Below the pieces are notes generated by a model. It searched no databases. It saw nothing but the letters and a program-made list of their open reading frames with translations, and was not told where the DNA came from. Of a DNA stretch of 63,430 nt, positions 15,622-24,737 are shown piece by piece (positions within the stretch are counted from its first letter, which is position 1; the number at the start of each line of letters is the position of its first letter). Position numbers and translations under genes: made by a program. The DNA comes from an uncultured Bacilli bacterium. Its GTDB lineage: Bacteria; Bacillota_I; Bacilli_A; RF39; UBA660. The stretch is from NCBI GenBank assembly GCA_934148995.1, contig CAKPDM010000008.1, forward strand, positions 1 through 63,430, read 5' to 3'.

Positions 15622-16896
15622 CTATTTATTAGAAGTCTTAAAAATATGAAAGGATACACCTTTCTTCTCGTTTTTAATTGTAATGTCATAATCCATAAGT
15701 AGTAATGTCTTTTTAACTATGGATAGACCTAGTCCAAACTCTCCTTTTATACCTTTCCGGAACGGAGTAAATATTCCATCAAGTAAGGAAGCTTCAATAT
15801 TTGGACCATCATTGTATAAAGTTAAACGATTATTCTTGGCAGTTATCTTAATCGTCTTATCAGCATACCGTAAAAAGTTAGCTAAGAGGTTATCGATTAT
15901 CGTTTCAAAGTATTCTTCCGTTCCATAGAATTTACTATTTTTATCAAAAGAAACAATAAATTTGACATCGCGTTTTCGAAATTTGAATTCACGAATTGCA
16001 GCTTCTACTATTTTTTTCATATCAACTACGGTATACTCTTTTTTCATATTATCTTTTAAATAGTCTAGTTTATTTAAATATAAAAGTGAATGTACTTTTA
16101 ATTCTAGTTTATCTGTTTGTTCACTAATAACAGATAGCACGGTTGAAGCATCTTCCATTTCATCATGATATGCTTCAATATATGACTTTATAACGGTGAG
16201 AGGTGTCTTAAAGTCATGTGATATATTTTGATACATTTGATTGCGGTATTCTTCCTGGTTTTTCAAAGAAACCCGCATATCTTCGATTGCCATTTCTAAA
16301 GATTTTATTTCATCTTCAACGGCAAATGATAGGGAGTGGTCATAAGTATCATCATCAATATGATCAATTTTTTGTTTTAATCTTTCGATTTTTTTAACAA
16401 TGATACTGCTCCACAATATTAGTAAAAAGGCAATTATTAGGAATGTTATTAATACTACTGGTAGAATTGAATTTAGAATATCTGTCTTGGTTTTTAATAT
16501 ATAACTATCGTTGGTAAGAGCAATCTTTGTTACATCATCATTATGGAGTGTGTAATAATAATAAACTTGATTGCGATAGACAAATCTTCCATAATCATCT
16601 TTTATATAAGATAAAATATCATTTACATTTTTAAATTTCATCAAGTCGTGTAAGTTTTCACTATAGGCAGAGGTTTCACCGAACTTATAGATATACGCAA
16701 TTTCGCTATCTCCTAAGTTCTTATCAATATCAGACTCGATAAATTCTAACGGTTCTTTTAAATAATTATAAATATTTTTCTCAGTTATGGGTACTACAAC
16801 TTGGGGTAAAATTATTCCTAACATTAAGAAGGTAATAGCAAATATTACTAAGATTAATAAGAATAACTGATGGCTTAGTTTTCCAGATACTTTCAT
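15622..16896 (-). CDS. Sensor histidine kinase
   Basis: 424 residues. Membrane helix about 10-32, outside domain 33-138, second helix about 142-165, a linker with HAMP-like features, then HisKA with the phosphorylated His227 in ISHDFKTP and an HATPase domain with a degenerate N box (LLANFLRY) and GLGLSI. Its start overlaps the response-regulator stop as ATGA (16,893-16,896), so the pair is translationally coupled. The signal is unknown. Confidence 0.93.
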   Translation of the reverse strand: MKVSGKLSHQLFLLILVIFAITFLMLGIILPQVVVPITEKNIYNYLKEPLEFIESDIDKNLGDSEIAYIYKFGETSAYSENLHDLMKFKNVNDILSYIKDDYGRFVYRNQVYYYYTLHNDDVTKIALTNDSYILKTKTDILNSILPVVLITFLIIAFLLILWSSIIVKKIERLKQKIDHIDDDTYDHSLSFAVEDEIKSLEMAIEDMRVSLKNQEEYRNQMYQNISHDFKTPLTVIKSYIEAYHDEMEDASTVLSVISEQTDKLELKVHSLLYLNKLDYLKDNMKKEYTVVDMKKIVEAAIREFKFRKRDVKFIVSFDKNSKFYGTEEYFETIIDNLLANFLRYADKTIKITAKNNRLTLYNDGPNIEASLLDGIFTPFRKGIKGEFGLGLSIVKKTLLLMDYDITIKNEKKGVSFHIFKTSNK

Positions 16897-17555
16897 AAAC
16901 TCAACCTATATCCGTAACCATAAACAGTTAATATATTTAAATCATTACACTTTTTTCTTAACCTTCTAACAAGATCGTCGACAGCTCTGTCGCTCCCAAA
17001 GTAGTCATCTCCCCATACTGACTCTAGTATTTCATCTCTTGAAAAGCTTTTATTAATATTCTTTGAAAGTAGAATTAGTAAATCAAATTCAAGAGTTGTT
17101 AATTTTATTTCTTTATCATTTTTGCTTACAACGCGTCTATCTAAATCAACCTGATAAGAGGCAATGGTTAATATATGACTTTCTTTTTGTTTGTAAGCAC
17201 GTTTTATTATATTGTTAACACGTAAGACTAATTCCTTACTTGAATAAGGCTTTGTTATGTAATCATCGCTTCCTAACTCTAGGCCTAAAATTCGGTCCAA
17301 ATCCTGATCTCTTGCCGAAGTAAACAAAACTGGCACATCAGGATATTTTTCGCGAATTGCTTTGATTACATCATAACCATTCACATCATCTCCTAACATA
17401 ATATCTAGTATCCAAACATCAACCGGATTACCAATGTAGTTGATGGCATCAGTTCCTCTTTCAAAACAAGTAACTTCATATCCTGCTTTTTCTAGATATA
17501 GTTTTACAACCGTTTGTAAATCAACTTCATCTTCTACAAAACATATTTTATACAT
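16893..17555 (-). CDS. OmpR-type response regulator
   Basis: 220 residues. The receiver domain (1-115) has Asp51 in WILDIM and the conserved Lys in YITKPYS; the winged-helix DNA-binding domain covers about 125-220 (LTTLEFDLL, GYGYRL). It works with the kinase encoded immediately downstream. It is divergent from the gerKA operon, with a 236-base gap between them. Confidence 0.95.
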   Translation of the reverse strand: MYKICFVEDEVDLQTVVKLYLEKAGYEVTCFERGTDAINYIGNPVDVWILDIMLGDDVNGYDVIKAIREKYPDVPVLFTSARDQDLDRILGLELGSDDYITKPYSSKELVLRVNNIIKRAYKQKESHILTIASYQVDLDRRVVSKNDKEIKLTTLEFDLLILLSKNINKSFSRDEILESVWGDDYFGSDRAVDDLVRRLRKKCNDLNILTVYGYGYRLSL

Positions 17556-17741
17556 CTTTAAATCACCACCACTAGTATATCATCTATCTATCTAATTATC
17601 ACCTTCTTTTTACGATTTATCTAATTAACATTAACAGCTTCATTTTTTCTATTTATTCATCTATCACTTCCTTTCATGAGTTAAGTATATCTAATAAATT
17701 TGGTAGAAATATCTAGAAAATATGGGAAATTGTGGGAAGTA

Positions 17742-17772
17742 TTAATATTTTTTATTATTATTGGTCATACTA
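17742..17772 (+). promoter_or_regulatory. Sigma-G/F-like promoter for the ger operon
   Basis: TTAATA (17,742-17,747), 18-base spacer, CATACTA (17,766-17,772). The -10 box is a perfect forespore match and the -35 is one mismatch from TGAATA. Germinant-receptor operons are normally read by sigma-G in the forespore, which fits. Confidence 0.6.
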
Positions 17773-17791
17773 CTTTTAGAGGTGACTTTCT

Positions 17792-19204
17792 ATGTATGAA
17801 AAAATTTTTAAGAAGTTAAAAGATAATGGTGACTTAGTTACACATGAGTTTTATCTAGGAAGTAATAAGTTAAATCTTATTCATAATGAAGTATTATGTA
17901 GTAGTGACTTTGTTAATCATTTTATTTTAATGAAACTTACCGCTCTTTCAATTAAGGCTAATGACGATGTTATTACTTTTCTTTATAATAATTTACCTGA
18001 TAACACGGTTAAGGTTTTAACTAAGGAAAAGGAAATGCTCGACTATATCTATAAAGGGTTTGCACTTATTATTTATCAAGATAAAGCAATTGCAATTGAA
18101 GCGAAGGCATCACTTGACCGTGGTATTAATGATGCTAGTAGTGAAATTACAATTAGAGGTAGTAAAGATGCTTTTAATGAAAATTTTAATACTAACTTAG
18201 GTCTTATTAGAAGAAGATTACGAAGTGAAAATTGTTTTAGTGAATCTTTCTTTATTGGAAAAGAATCAAGAACTAAAACAGCTATTGTTTATATGAAAAA
18301 TATTGCTTCTTCTAATACAGTTAATAAAGTTAAAAGTATTCTTAAAGAGATAAAAATAGATGGTATTATTGATAGTGGTAGTTTAAAAAGTTATTTAGAA
18401 GATGATAAAAATTTCCTTTTCCCAACTGTTTTAATGACTGAACGACCTGATAGAGTTAGTCAAGCCCTTCTTGAAGGTAAAGTGTGTATTGTAGTTGATA
18501 ATTCCCCTTATGTTTTAATAACTCCTTCTTTCTTTATTGATTTTTTACATACTCCTGATGATTATTATCAAAAAGCAATTAATGTTAGTTTCATTAGGAT
18601 AATAAGATTACTTGCTTTTATTATTTCTATTTTTACTCCTGCTTTATATATTGCTCTTACTACTCATAATCAAGAAGCTCTTCCCCTACCTTTTCTTCTT
18701 AACTTTATGGCTCAAAGAGAAAGTGTACCTTTCTCTGCTTTAACAGAAGCACTTTTTATGAGTATTTCTTTTGAAATATTAAGAGAAAGTGATATTAGAA
18801 AGCAATCATCAACTGGTAGTGCTGTTTCTATTCTTGGTGGTTTAATACTAGGAGATGCAGCTGTATCAGCTGGTATTATCTCTCCTATTATGATTATTGT
18901 TATTTCGATATCAGCTATCTCAGGACTTGCTTTCTCTTCCCAAGAAATGATTGCATCCCTTCGTTGGTTACGTTTTTTAATGATGTTCCTAGCTATGTTT
19001 TTTGGTATATTTGGTATCTATATAGGTTTCTTATTCTTACTTTCCTCACTAGTTACTACGAAAGCCTTAGATTACCCTTACTTTGCCCCTTTTTCTCCAT
19101 TAATTAAAGAAGAATTAGGAGATAGTATTATTAAACTTAGAAGTAAAAAACGCCTTAAAAGAAATCCCTTACTAACTAAAAATAAGATTAGAGGTGTAAA
19201 ATGA
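17792..19204 (+). CDS. gerKA: Spore germination receptor subunit A (GerKA/GerAA)
   Basis: 470 residues. A soluble N-terminal domain (to about 240, with DRGINDASSE and TERPDRVSQALLEGKV, the latter a family signature) is followed by membrane helices from about 265 to 430 and a basic tail. It is the A subunit of a GerA-type nutrient receptor in the spore inner membrane. AGAGGTGA precedes the ATG. It overlaps gerKC by the ATGA at 19,201-19,204. Confidence 0.93.
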   Translation: MYEKIFKKLKDNGDLVTHEFYLGSNKLNLIHNEVLCSSDFVNHFILMKLTALSIKANDDVITFLYNNLPDNTVKVLTKEKEMLDYIYKGFALIIYQDKAIAIEAKASLDRGINDASSEITIRGSKDAFNENFNTNLGLIRRRLRSENCFSESFFIGKESRTKTAIVYMKNIASSNTVNKVKSILKEIKIDGIIDSGSLKSYLEDDKNFLFPTVLMTERPDRVSQALLEGKVCIVVDNSPYVLITPSFFIDFLHTPDDYYQKAINVSFIRIIRLLAFIISIFTPALYIALTTHNQEALPLPFLLNFMAQRESVPFSALTEALFMSISFEILRESDIRKQSSTGSAVSILGGLILGDAAVSAGIISPIMIIVISISAISGLAFSSQEMIASLRWLRFLMMFLAMFFGIFGIYIGFLFLLSSLVTTKALDYPYFAPFSPLIKEELGDSIIKLRSKKRLKRNPLLTKNKIRGVK

Positions 19205-20121
19205 AAAAAATTATTATACCTATCTTAGTATTATTATTACTTACTGGATATACACCTTATGTTGAAGTTAATGATTTAGTAATTGTTGATATGTTAGGAC
19301 TTGAAAAAGTTGATAATGATTATATTTTAACTATTAATACGGTTTATGAAGAAAAAGATAATAATGCTACTAAATCTATCTATAAGGATTATGTATTCAA
19401 AGGAAAGAGTCTTGGAAAGGTCTTTTTAGAAGCAAAGAAGATTAATACTAAGAAAGCTTATTACGGTCATTTGAAGTTAGTTGTATTTCAAAGTAAGTTA
19501 TTAGATAAAAAGATAGTTAATCACTTTCAAAAAGAGTTTAAAGAAATGAACTATTTAATGATTGGAACAGATAGTAGGATTAATGATTTATTTAAAAAGT
19601 ATAATAGTAGCAGTAAAATAATTAAAGCTGTTAATAAAGAGAAAATCAGTAATGCTGATATTTATCTTGCTACTTTTGAAGATTATTTAAAGGATATTGT
19701 TAATAAGAAAAGAACTAGTACTTTACCAGTAATAAGTCTTAATAATAATAACTTAGTAGTAAAAGGTTCAGAAACTTATCAAAATAATATTCTTCTTGAT
19801 AGAAAGCAAGCAAAGATTACTTATCTTTTAAATAATAAGATTACTTCTTTTCATCAAAGTATTAAATTAAATGATAAGTATTATGAAGTAGAATTTAATA
19901 ATGTTAAAACATTATATCAACAAGGTAAAGTTAATTTGTTAATGGATATTAAGTGTAGTGATACTTCAAATAAAAAGATTAAAGAATTAAAAAAAGTGGT
20001 AGAAGAATTATTTAGGAAGGAAATTGATGAATTACTAACTTTTCAGAATGATAATAATATTAAGCTAGTATTACCTTCTAATGATATAAATATAGTAATT
20101 GGAGCTGATAAAAATGATTAA
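19201..20121 (+). CDS. gerKC: Germination receptor subunit C, lipobox Cys missing
   Basis: 306 residues, Ger(x)C family, shorter than the usual 370-400. The N terminus is a signal peptide ending LLLLTG, where the family has a lipobox Cys; here the next residue is Tyr (codon TAT, one base from TGT). The following VEVNDLVIVDMLGLEK segment is family-typical. Without Cys it cannot be lipidated by the normal route and may be an uncleaved membrane-anchored or secreted form. The other two subunits look intact or mildly shortened. Confidence 0.88.
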   Translation: MKKIIIPILVLLLLTGYTPYVEVNDLVIVDMLGLEKVDNDYILTINTVYEEKDNNATKSIYKDYVFKGKSLGKVFLEAKKINTKKAYYGHLKLVVFQSKLLDKKIVNHFQKEFKEMNYLMIGTDSRINDLFKKYNSSSKIIKAVNKEKISNADIYLATFEDYLKDIVNKKRTSTLPVISLNNNNLVVKGSETYQNNILLDRKQAKITYLLNNKITSFHQSIKLNDKYYEVEFNNVKTLYQQGKVNLLMDIKCSDTSNKKIKELKKVVEELFRKEIDELLTFQNDNNIKLVLPSNDINIVIGADKND

Positions 20122-20941
20122 GAATAATCAATTATATATCTTTAGTTTAGTTTTCTTTTTTACCAACTGTTTCTTTCTTTTATATGGTAATAATATTATT
20201 AAAGTAAGTGGTAATGATACATTACTCGCTTGTTTAATAGGAATTATTTTAGATATTATTTTATTTCTATTTTCTAAGAAATTTATTTATAAAAAGATAA
20301 AACCTAGTTATTTATTAATACCTATTATAATATTTTTTACAATTATTCTTTTAAAAGATACAGCTTTATTTATAAAGAGTAACTTTTTAAGAGAAGGTAA
20401 TTTATTCTATTTAATTCTTTTACTTATTTTAACATCACTATTAATCTCTAAAAGAGAACTAAATCAGATAGCACATCTTGCTTTTATCTCTTTACTTATC
20501 TTCTTTTTCTTATTTTTAATTCAAGTAACTGGAGCAACACATGCTATTGATACTTCTTATTTAGATAGCAACTTTACCTCTTCTAATATTATTAAAGGTG
20601 CTTTACTTTTTAGTTGTTATACTTACTTACCATTTCTTCTACTTACAATCTTTTTAACAGATAAAACTAAAAAAATGAGAAAAGCTTACCTTTTAGGATT
20701 TCTCTTCTCATTATTAGTTATTATTATTAAATATCTAATGATTGGACTTGGTCCATCATTTCTTCTTAGTAAATATTATGACTATCCTTATATGTTAGTA
20801 ATGAATAAGATCTCATCATTCTTAATCTTCAATAGATTCTATGCTATTTTTAATATTTTCTTAATTCTTGATAGTACCATTGTCTTAGCTTGCTTATTTT
20901 CTTTTTTAAAAGGTTTTATCAAAGAGTTTAAGACTAGTTAA
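20114..20941 (+). CDS. gerKB: Germination receptor subunit B (GerKB), short form
   Basis: 275 residues from the ATG at 20114, chosen because GGAG lies nine bases upstream; it overlaps the gerKC stop by eight bases. It is an APC-type membrane protein with about eight or nine helices. The usual GerB protein is about 360 residues with ten helices, so the C-terminal part seems reduced. It is thought to bind the germinant. It ends the three-gene operon before a terminator. Confidence 0.87.
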   Translation: MIKNNQLYIFSLVFFFTNCFFLLYGNNIIKVSGNDTLLACLIGIILDIILFLFSKKFIYKKIKPSYLLIPIIIFFTIILLKDTALFIKSNFLREGNLFYLILLLILTSLLISKRELNQIAHLAFISLLIFFFLFLIQVTGATHAIDTSYLDSNFTSSNIIKGALLFSCYTYLPFLLLTIFLTDKTKKMRKAYLLGFLFSLLVIIIKYLMIGLGPSFLLSKYYDYPYMLVMNKISSFLIFNRFYAIFNIFLILDSTIVLACLFSFLKGFIKEFKTS

Positions 20942-20984
20942 AACACTGCATTGTACAATTTATACATAATTTACTAGTGTTTTT
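20940..20984 (+). terminator. Candidate terminator of ger operon
   Basis: AAAACACT (20,940-20,947) pairs with AGTGTTTT (20,976-20,983), loop of 28, and then a T run. The loop is long, so confidence is moderate. Confidence 0.45.
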
Positions 20985-21129
20985 CGTACATTTTATACAT
21001 TTTTATTACTAGATAAAGAAAATATATAAGATTATTTATTATAAAACGCCTTTCTATTCTCTTATAAAATTAAAGGTAAATTTAAATTTTTTTCCACTCT
21101 CACACATGGGTCAACAGAGAATTATCTTC

Positions 21130-21265
21130 CTGATAAAGATGAAAAAATGACTTGAGCAACTGAATTAGAAATACTACTACTTAGAGAATAGCTTAATCAT
21201 TGCAATTTTTCATAACTGCCATTTTTATTTTCATCTGTTTAGACAATTTATCAATTTAGTAAAGA
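21130..21265 (-). pseudogene. Degenerate fragment of the DUF2207 gene
   Basis: Two blocks resemble the intact gene at 22,020-22,180: one around GAAATACTACTACTTA (21,168-21,183) and one around CATTTTTATTTTCATCTGTT (from 21,220). Frames are lost and the segment between is shortened. It is a decayed partial duplicate lying on the far side of the 159-residue gene, in the 416-base gap after the ger operon. I see nothing else in that gap apart from the ger terminator. Confidence 0.65.
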
Positions 21266-21357
21266 ATACTTTTTCACTTTACTAATTCCACGAGCTTGAT
21301 ACATTAATAATATTTTTAGCATTTAATTCACTATAGTAATTATTTTTAATAAAATTT

Positions 21358-21837
21358 TTATCTTAATTTTTGTTGCTCATGATTTTTTAATGTTTCGGCA
21401 AATTCATTATATCTTCGTGTATATTCTGATACTATATCCATAAAACTTGGATTTGTTGTGTTAAAATTAATTTTAATTCTACTACCATTCATATTAACGG
21501 CATCAACACCTGAAAAATTATTTTGCATCGATTTAATAGAATAATATCTTGTTACACCCATTGTTTTATGTTCTAAAAATGTATCTAAAAAATCATTTAG
21601 TATTTGTTCATATAAAACTAAACTATGATCTAGAGTTATTCCTAAATTCAAATGTTTTTCAAAGTTAGTTTCAGGTACATAAATACTTAATGTACACATA
21701 TCTTGACCATCTATTTTAGCATACCAAAAATTCATTACAGAATTTACTTTTTCTGTATCTGATAAAATTTGTGTTATATATTCTACAACTAATTTTGATT
21801 TTTCTGGTGCTAAAGCTTTCGCTTCTAATTTCTTCAT
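21358..21837 (-). CDS. Unknown 159-residue protein
   Basis: No family recognised. It is soluble, alpha/beta in appearance, with no signal peptide, and has a Gln/Lys-rich tail. AGAAGGAT precedes the ATG. It lies between the intact DUF2207 gene and the degenerate DUF2207 fragment, so it may have entered through an insertion into, or duplication of, that locus. Confidence 0.7.
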   Translation of the reverse strand: MKKLEAKALAPEKSKLVVEYITQILSDTEKVNSVMNFWYAKIDGQDMCTLSIYVPETNFEKHLNLGITLDHSLVLYEQILNDFLDTFLEHKTMGVTRYYSIKSMQNNFSGVDAVNMNGSRIKINFNTTNPSFMDIVSEYTRRYNEFAETLKNHEQQKLR

Positions 21838-21907
21838 ATTTCATTATCCTTCTATAATATTAAAAATTCTCATATATTTTGTTTTTATTTAAAAGTCGGA
21901 GGAAAAT

Positions 21908-23794
21908 CTAGAATCTTCCTCCTCCACCGCCTCCACCGAAGCTTCCGCCACCACCGACTGATCCACCAGAGAATCCTCCTCCTGATGAAGAGGATGAAGC
22001 AGCTATTGAACTTCTTGATGAAGAAATTGCTTGATTAACTGAATGGGAAATACTACTACTTACAGCATAACCAATATAATTAAAATCATTACCATAATAA
22101 TATGGATACATATCATTAACATTTTCCATAGAAGCCATTTTTATTTTCATCTGTTTAGATAATTTATCAGCACAACCTAAAACAGTTGCATATACTAAAT
22201 ATTTATCCCAGAAAGGAACTTCTAATAATTCCTTTTCATCAAATCTTGAGAAATCTTCTAAGAACTTTTTATGGGCCATCCACATCTTATATTCTCTAGC
22301 CCCATTTGGAGTATAGTTTTTTTGTCCTCCTATAATAAGAGCAAGAATTGGTCCAATAATGATTGCCATAGTAGCTGGGAAAAAGTCAACTTCAAAGGCT
22401 AAGCTAAGAGGTGTTACACCAATACCAAGTAAAGCTACAATAACTGCTGTTACTTGAATAGCACTCATATTGGCAAAAAAAGCTTTTTGCTTACCAGCAC
22501 TTATTCCTGACTTTGTAAAACTGTTATATAAATTAATAATACTCCTCGCATTTGATTCTTTAGAACAATACTTTTTAACTTTATTAAGCTCAACACTAGT
22601 ACCGTCCCCTATATGATTGATAAACATTTCAATAGCTAAGTCTTCTGTTTTAGTTAAATCTGTTCTTTTATCCTTATCTAAAATAAGTCTATAGTCTTTC
22701 TTATCTGCATCAATCGCTTCCACTTTCAATACTTTTTTATAGATTAGATTTAATACTGTAGCAGATAGACTCTTTTCTGTTACATTTTTATTTAATAAGT
22801 ACTCTAAGACTTCTGGTCCATAATTTCCTGGAAAGTCACGATAATACTCCATAGCAAAGTCTGTCTTCTTAGAGTCTCTTGTCTTCTTAATAGCAAGAAT
22901 TGTTAGAATAATTACTGATACATACCAGATAATTGTTATTATCTTGATAGTATCATTTTCTTTTTTAATTTTGTCTCGTATAGAATTTGCTTCATCTGCT
23001 AATTTAGTTTGATAAGCAATAATATCTTCTTTAGCAGTCATCCCACTAAGTTTAGTAGCATTCGGTACTAAATCTTTATTAAATAATAATCTGACACTTA
23101 CTGCATTATAAGCTCCAACAAAGTCTGAAGTAGCAAGAGCAGTCTTATTATCTACTATTTTCATATAACCATTTAAAGGTCCATGTAACCATGCTCTAAA
23201 GTCACTATCTTCTCCTGGTAAATTGACTTGGACTTTAAAGTCTTTAATATTTTCTTCATACTCATTACTAAAAATATTGAAAGCAAATTCAGCAATATCA
23301 TTATGAACTACTATCACATCAGGAATAGTATATTCAAGATAAAAGGCTTCGTTTCTATTAGAAGGATTATAAATTAGTAAATTAGTTCCAGAAGAAGTAT
23401 CGTTCTTAGTATAAACTCCACTCTCACCCTTATCTGCATAACTTACTAAGCTAAAATAATTAACTGCATCATTTAAACTATTAAAAGTTAAATCGTTTCT
23501 ACTAACACTAGAAACTTTTAAGTCGGTAATACCACTCCCATTATAAATACTACTCCCTTCTAAGTCACTTACTACTCCACTAAATTCTTTAGCATTATCA
23601 TTTCTATATTTTATAGTTCTTCTTAAACCATTATAACTACCAGTTAATTCAAATATTTCTTTGACTTTAATACTGCCATCTGTTTCTATATCTATATTAC
23701 TATAAAATTTTTCTGTCGTCTCCACAGCTTTAACTGTACTAGGACTAAGTATAAAGAAACAAGCGATAAGAATTAATAAATATCGTTTTTTCAT
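21908..23794 (-). CDS. DUF2207 membrane protein with Gly-rich tail
   Basis: 628 residues from the ATG at 23794, where AGGAGG lies four bases upstream. It has a signal peptide (1-25), an extracytoplasmic DUF2207 domain to about 270, a membrane helix near 280-300, a cytoplasmic part, two more helices near 440-490, and a Ser-rich then Gly-rich tail (GGGG repeats, ends GRF). DUF2207 proteins are usually encoded next to LemA, as here. The function is not established; they are thought to act at the cell envelope. Confidence 0.9.
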   Translation of the reverse strand: MKKRYLLILIACFFILSPSTVKAVETTEKFYSNIDIETDGSIKVKEIFELTGSYNGLRRTIKYRNDNAKEFSGVVSDLEGSSIYNGSGITDLKVSSVSRNDLTFNSLNDAVNYFSLVSYADKGESGVYTKNDTSSGTNLLIYNPSNRNEAFYLEYTIPDVIVVHNDIAEFAFNIFSNEYEENIKDFKVQVNLPGEDSDFRAWLHGPLNGYMKIVDNKTALATSDFVGAYNAVSVRLLFNKDLVPNATKLSGMTAKEDIIAYQTKLADEANSIRDKIKKENDTIKIITIIWYVSVIILTILAIKKTRDSKKTDFAMEYYRDFPGNYGPEVLEYLLNKNVTEKSLSATVLNLIYKKVLKVEAIDADKKDYRLILDKDKRTDLTKTEDLAIEMFINHIGDGTSVELNKVKKYCSKESNARSIINLYNSFTKSGISAGKQKAFFANMSAIQVTAVIVALLGIGVTPLSLAFEVDFFPATMAIIIGPILALIIGGQKNYTPNGAREYKMWMAHKKFLEDFSRFDEKELLEVPFWDKYLVYATVLGCADKLSKQMKIKMASMENVNDMYPYYYGNDFNYIGYAVSSSISHSVNQAISSSRSSIAASSSSSGGGFSGGSVGGGGSFGGGGGGGRF

Positions 23795-23830
23795 ATGTCC
23801 TCCTAAAAAGACTTGCATCTATAGCAAGTC

Positions 23831-24385
23831 CTACTCAAATGATACTTTTGGTACTTCTCTATCTTTTTCATCTACTTTAAAGAATGTTTCTTCTTTAAAA
23901 TGGCAAAGATTAGCAACTATATTACTAGGTATAGTTTGTACTTTGTTATTATAAGTAAGTACTGTATCATTATAAAATTGTCTCATCATACTAATCTTAT
24001 CTTCAGACTCTTTTAAATCTTTTTGCAAACTTACAAAGTTTTCGTTAGCTTTTAGTTCTGGATAAGCTTCAGCTAAGGCAAATAATCTGTTTAATACTCC
24101 AGATAATTCTCCATTTGCTTTCATTTCTTCTTCCTTAGTAGAAGCATTAGCTACGGCATTTCTTGCTTTTACAACTTCCTCAAAGGTACTTTTTTCATGT
24201 TTAGCATACCCTTTTACAGTTTCTACTAAATTAGGAATAAGGTCAGCTCTTCTTTTTAGTTGAACGTCGATTTGACTCCATTGATCTTTTACTCTATTTC
24301 TTAATCCTACTAATGAGTTATAAGTAGCAATAAACCATAGAGCTATTAAAACAATAATGATAACAACGATTAACCATACTGGCAT
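23831..24385 (-). CDS. lemA: LemA family protein
   Basis: 184 residues: an N-terminal membrane helix (about 3-22), then a helical bundle with the family segments YNSLVGLRNRVKDQWSQIDV and RRADLIPNLVETVKGYA. AGGAGG precedes the ATG. It is encoded 36 bases before DUF2207 and is probably co-transcribed with it. Confidence 0.93.
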   Translation of the reverse strand: MPVWLIVVIIIVLIALWFIATYNSLVGLRNRVKDQWSQIDVQLKRRADLIPNLVETVKGYAKHEKSTFEEVVKARNAVANASTKEEEMKANGELSGVLNRLFALAEAYPELKANENFVSLQKDLKESEDKISMMRQFYNDTVLTYNNKVQTIPSNIVANLCHFKEETFFKVDEKDREVPKVSFE

Positions 24386-24497
24386 CCTAACATTCCTCCT
24401 TACACTTCAAGTATATCTTATTTTTTTTAAAAGCAAAAGCTTTTTTAGTATAATATTCATCAATTTGGTGAAAATATGTCTAGGAGATGATATTTTT

Positions 24498-24713
24498 ATG
24501 GATTTAAGTATTAGAAGTCATATTATTAATAATTTTAAAGGTGATGATTTCGATGAACTAAAGCGAGCAATTGATGAATCTATTGCAGAAAATGATGAAG
24601 AAACTTTACCTGGAATGGGTGTATTTTTAGAACTTATATGGCAAGGTGCTGATGATAAGTTAAAACAAGAAATGTTAACGCTCATTAAAGAGAAAATTAA
24701 TAATTCTAACTAG
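24498..24713 (+). CDS. sspI: Small acid-soluble spore protein SspI
   Basis: 71 residues. It closely follows Bacillus SspI in layout: MDLSIRSHIINN at the start, then LPGMGVFLELIWQ and KQEMLTLIKE. It is made in the forespore and packed in the spore core. The start is the ATG at 24498 behind AGGAGATGAT; an upstream in-frame reading lacks a ribosome site. It is divergent from lemA. Confidence 0.92.
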   Translation: MDLSIRSHIINNFKGDDFDELKRAIDESIAENDEETLPGMGVFLELIWQGADDKLKQEMLTLIKEKINNSN

Positions 24714-24737
24714 TAAAAAATATAGATGCAAAAACAT

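Noticed and set aside
16893..16896. Mycoplasma-type code with TGA as Trp, suggested by the very low GC
   Set aside because: TGA ends several intact genes in ATGA overlaps, and TGG is used for Trp throughout.
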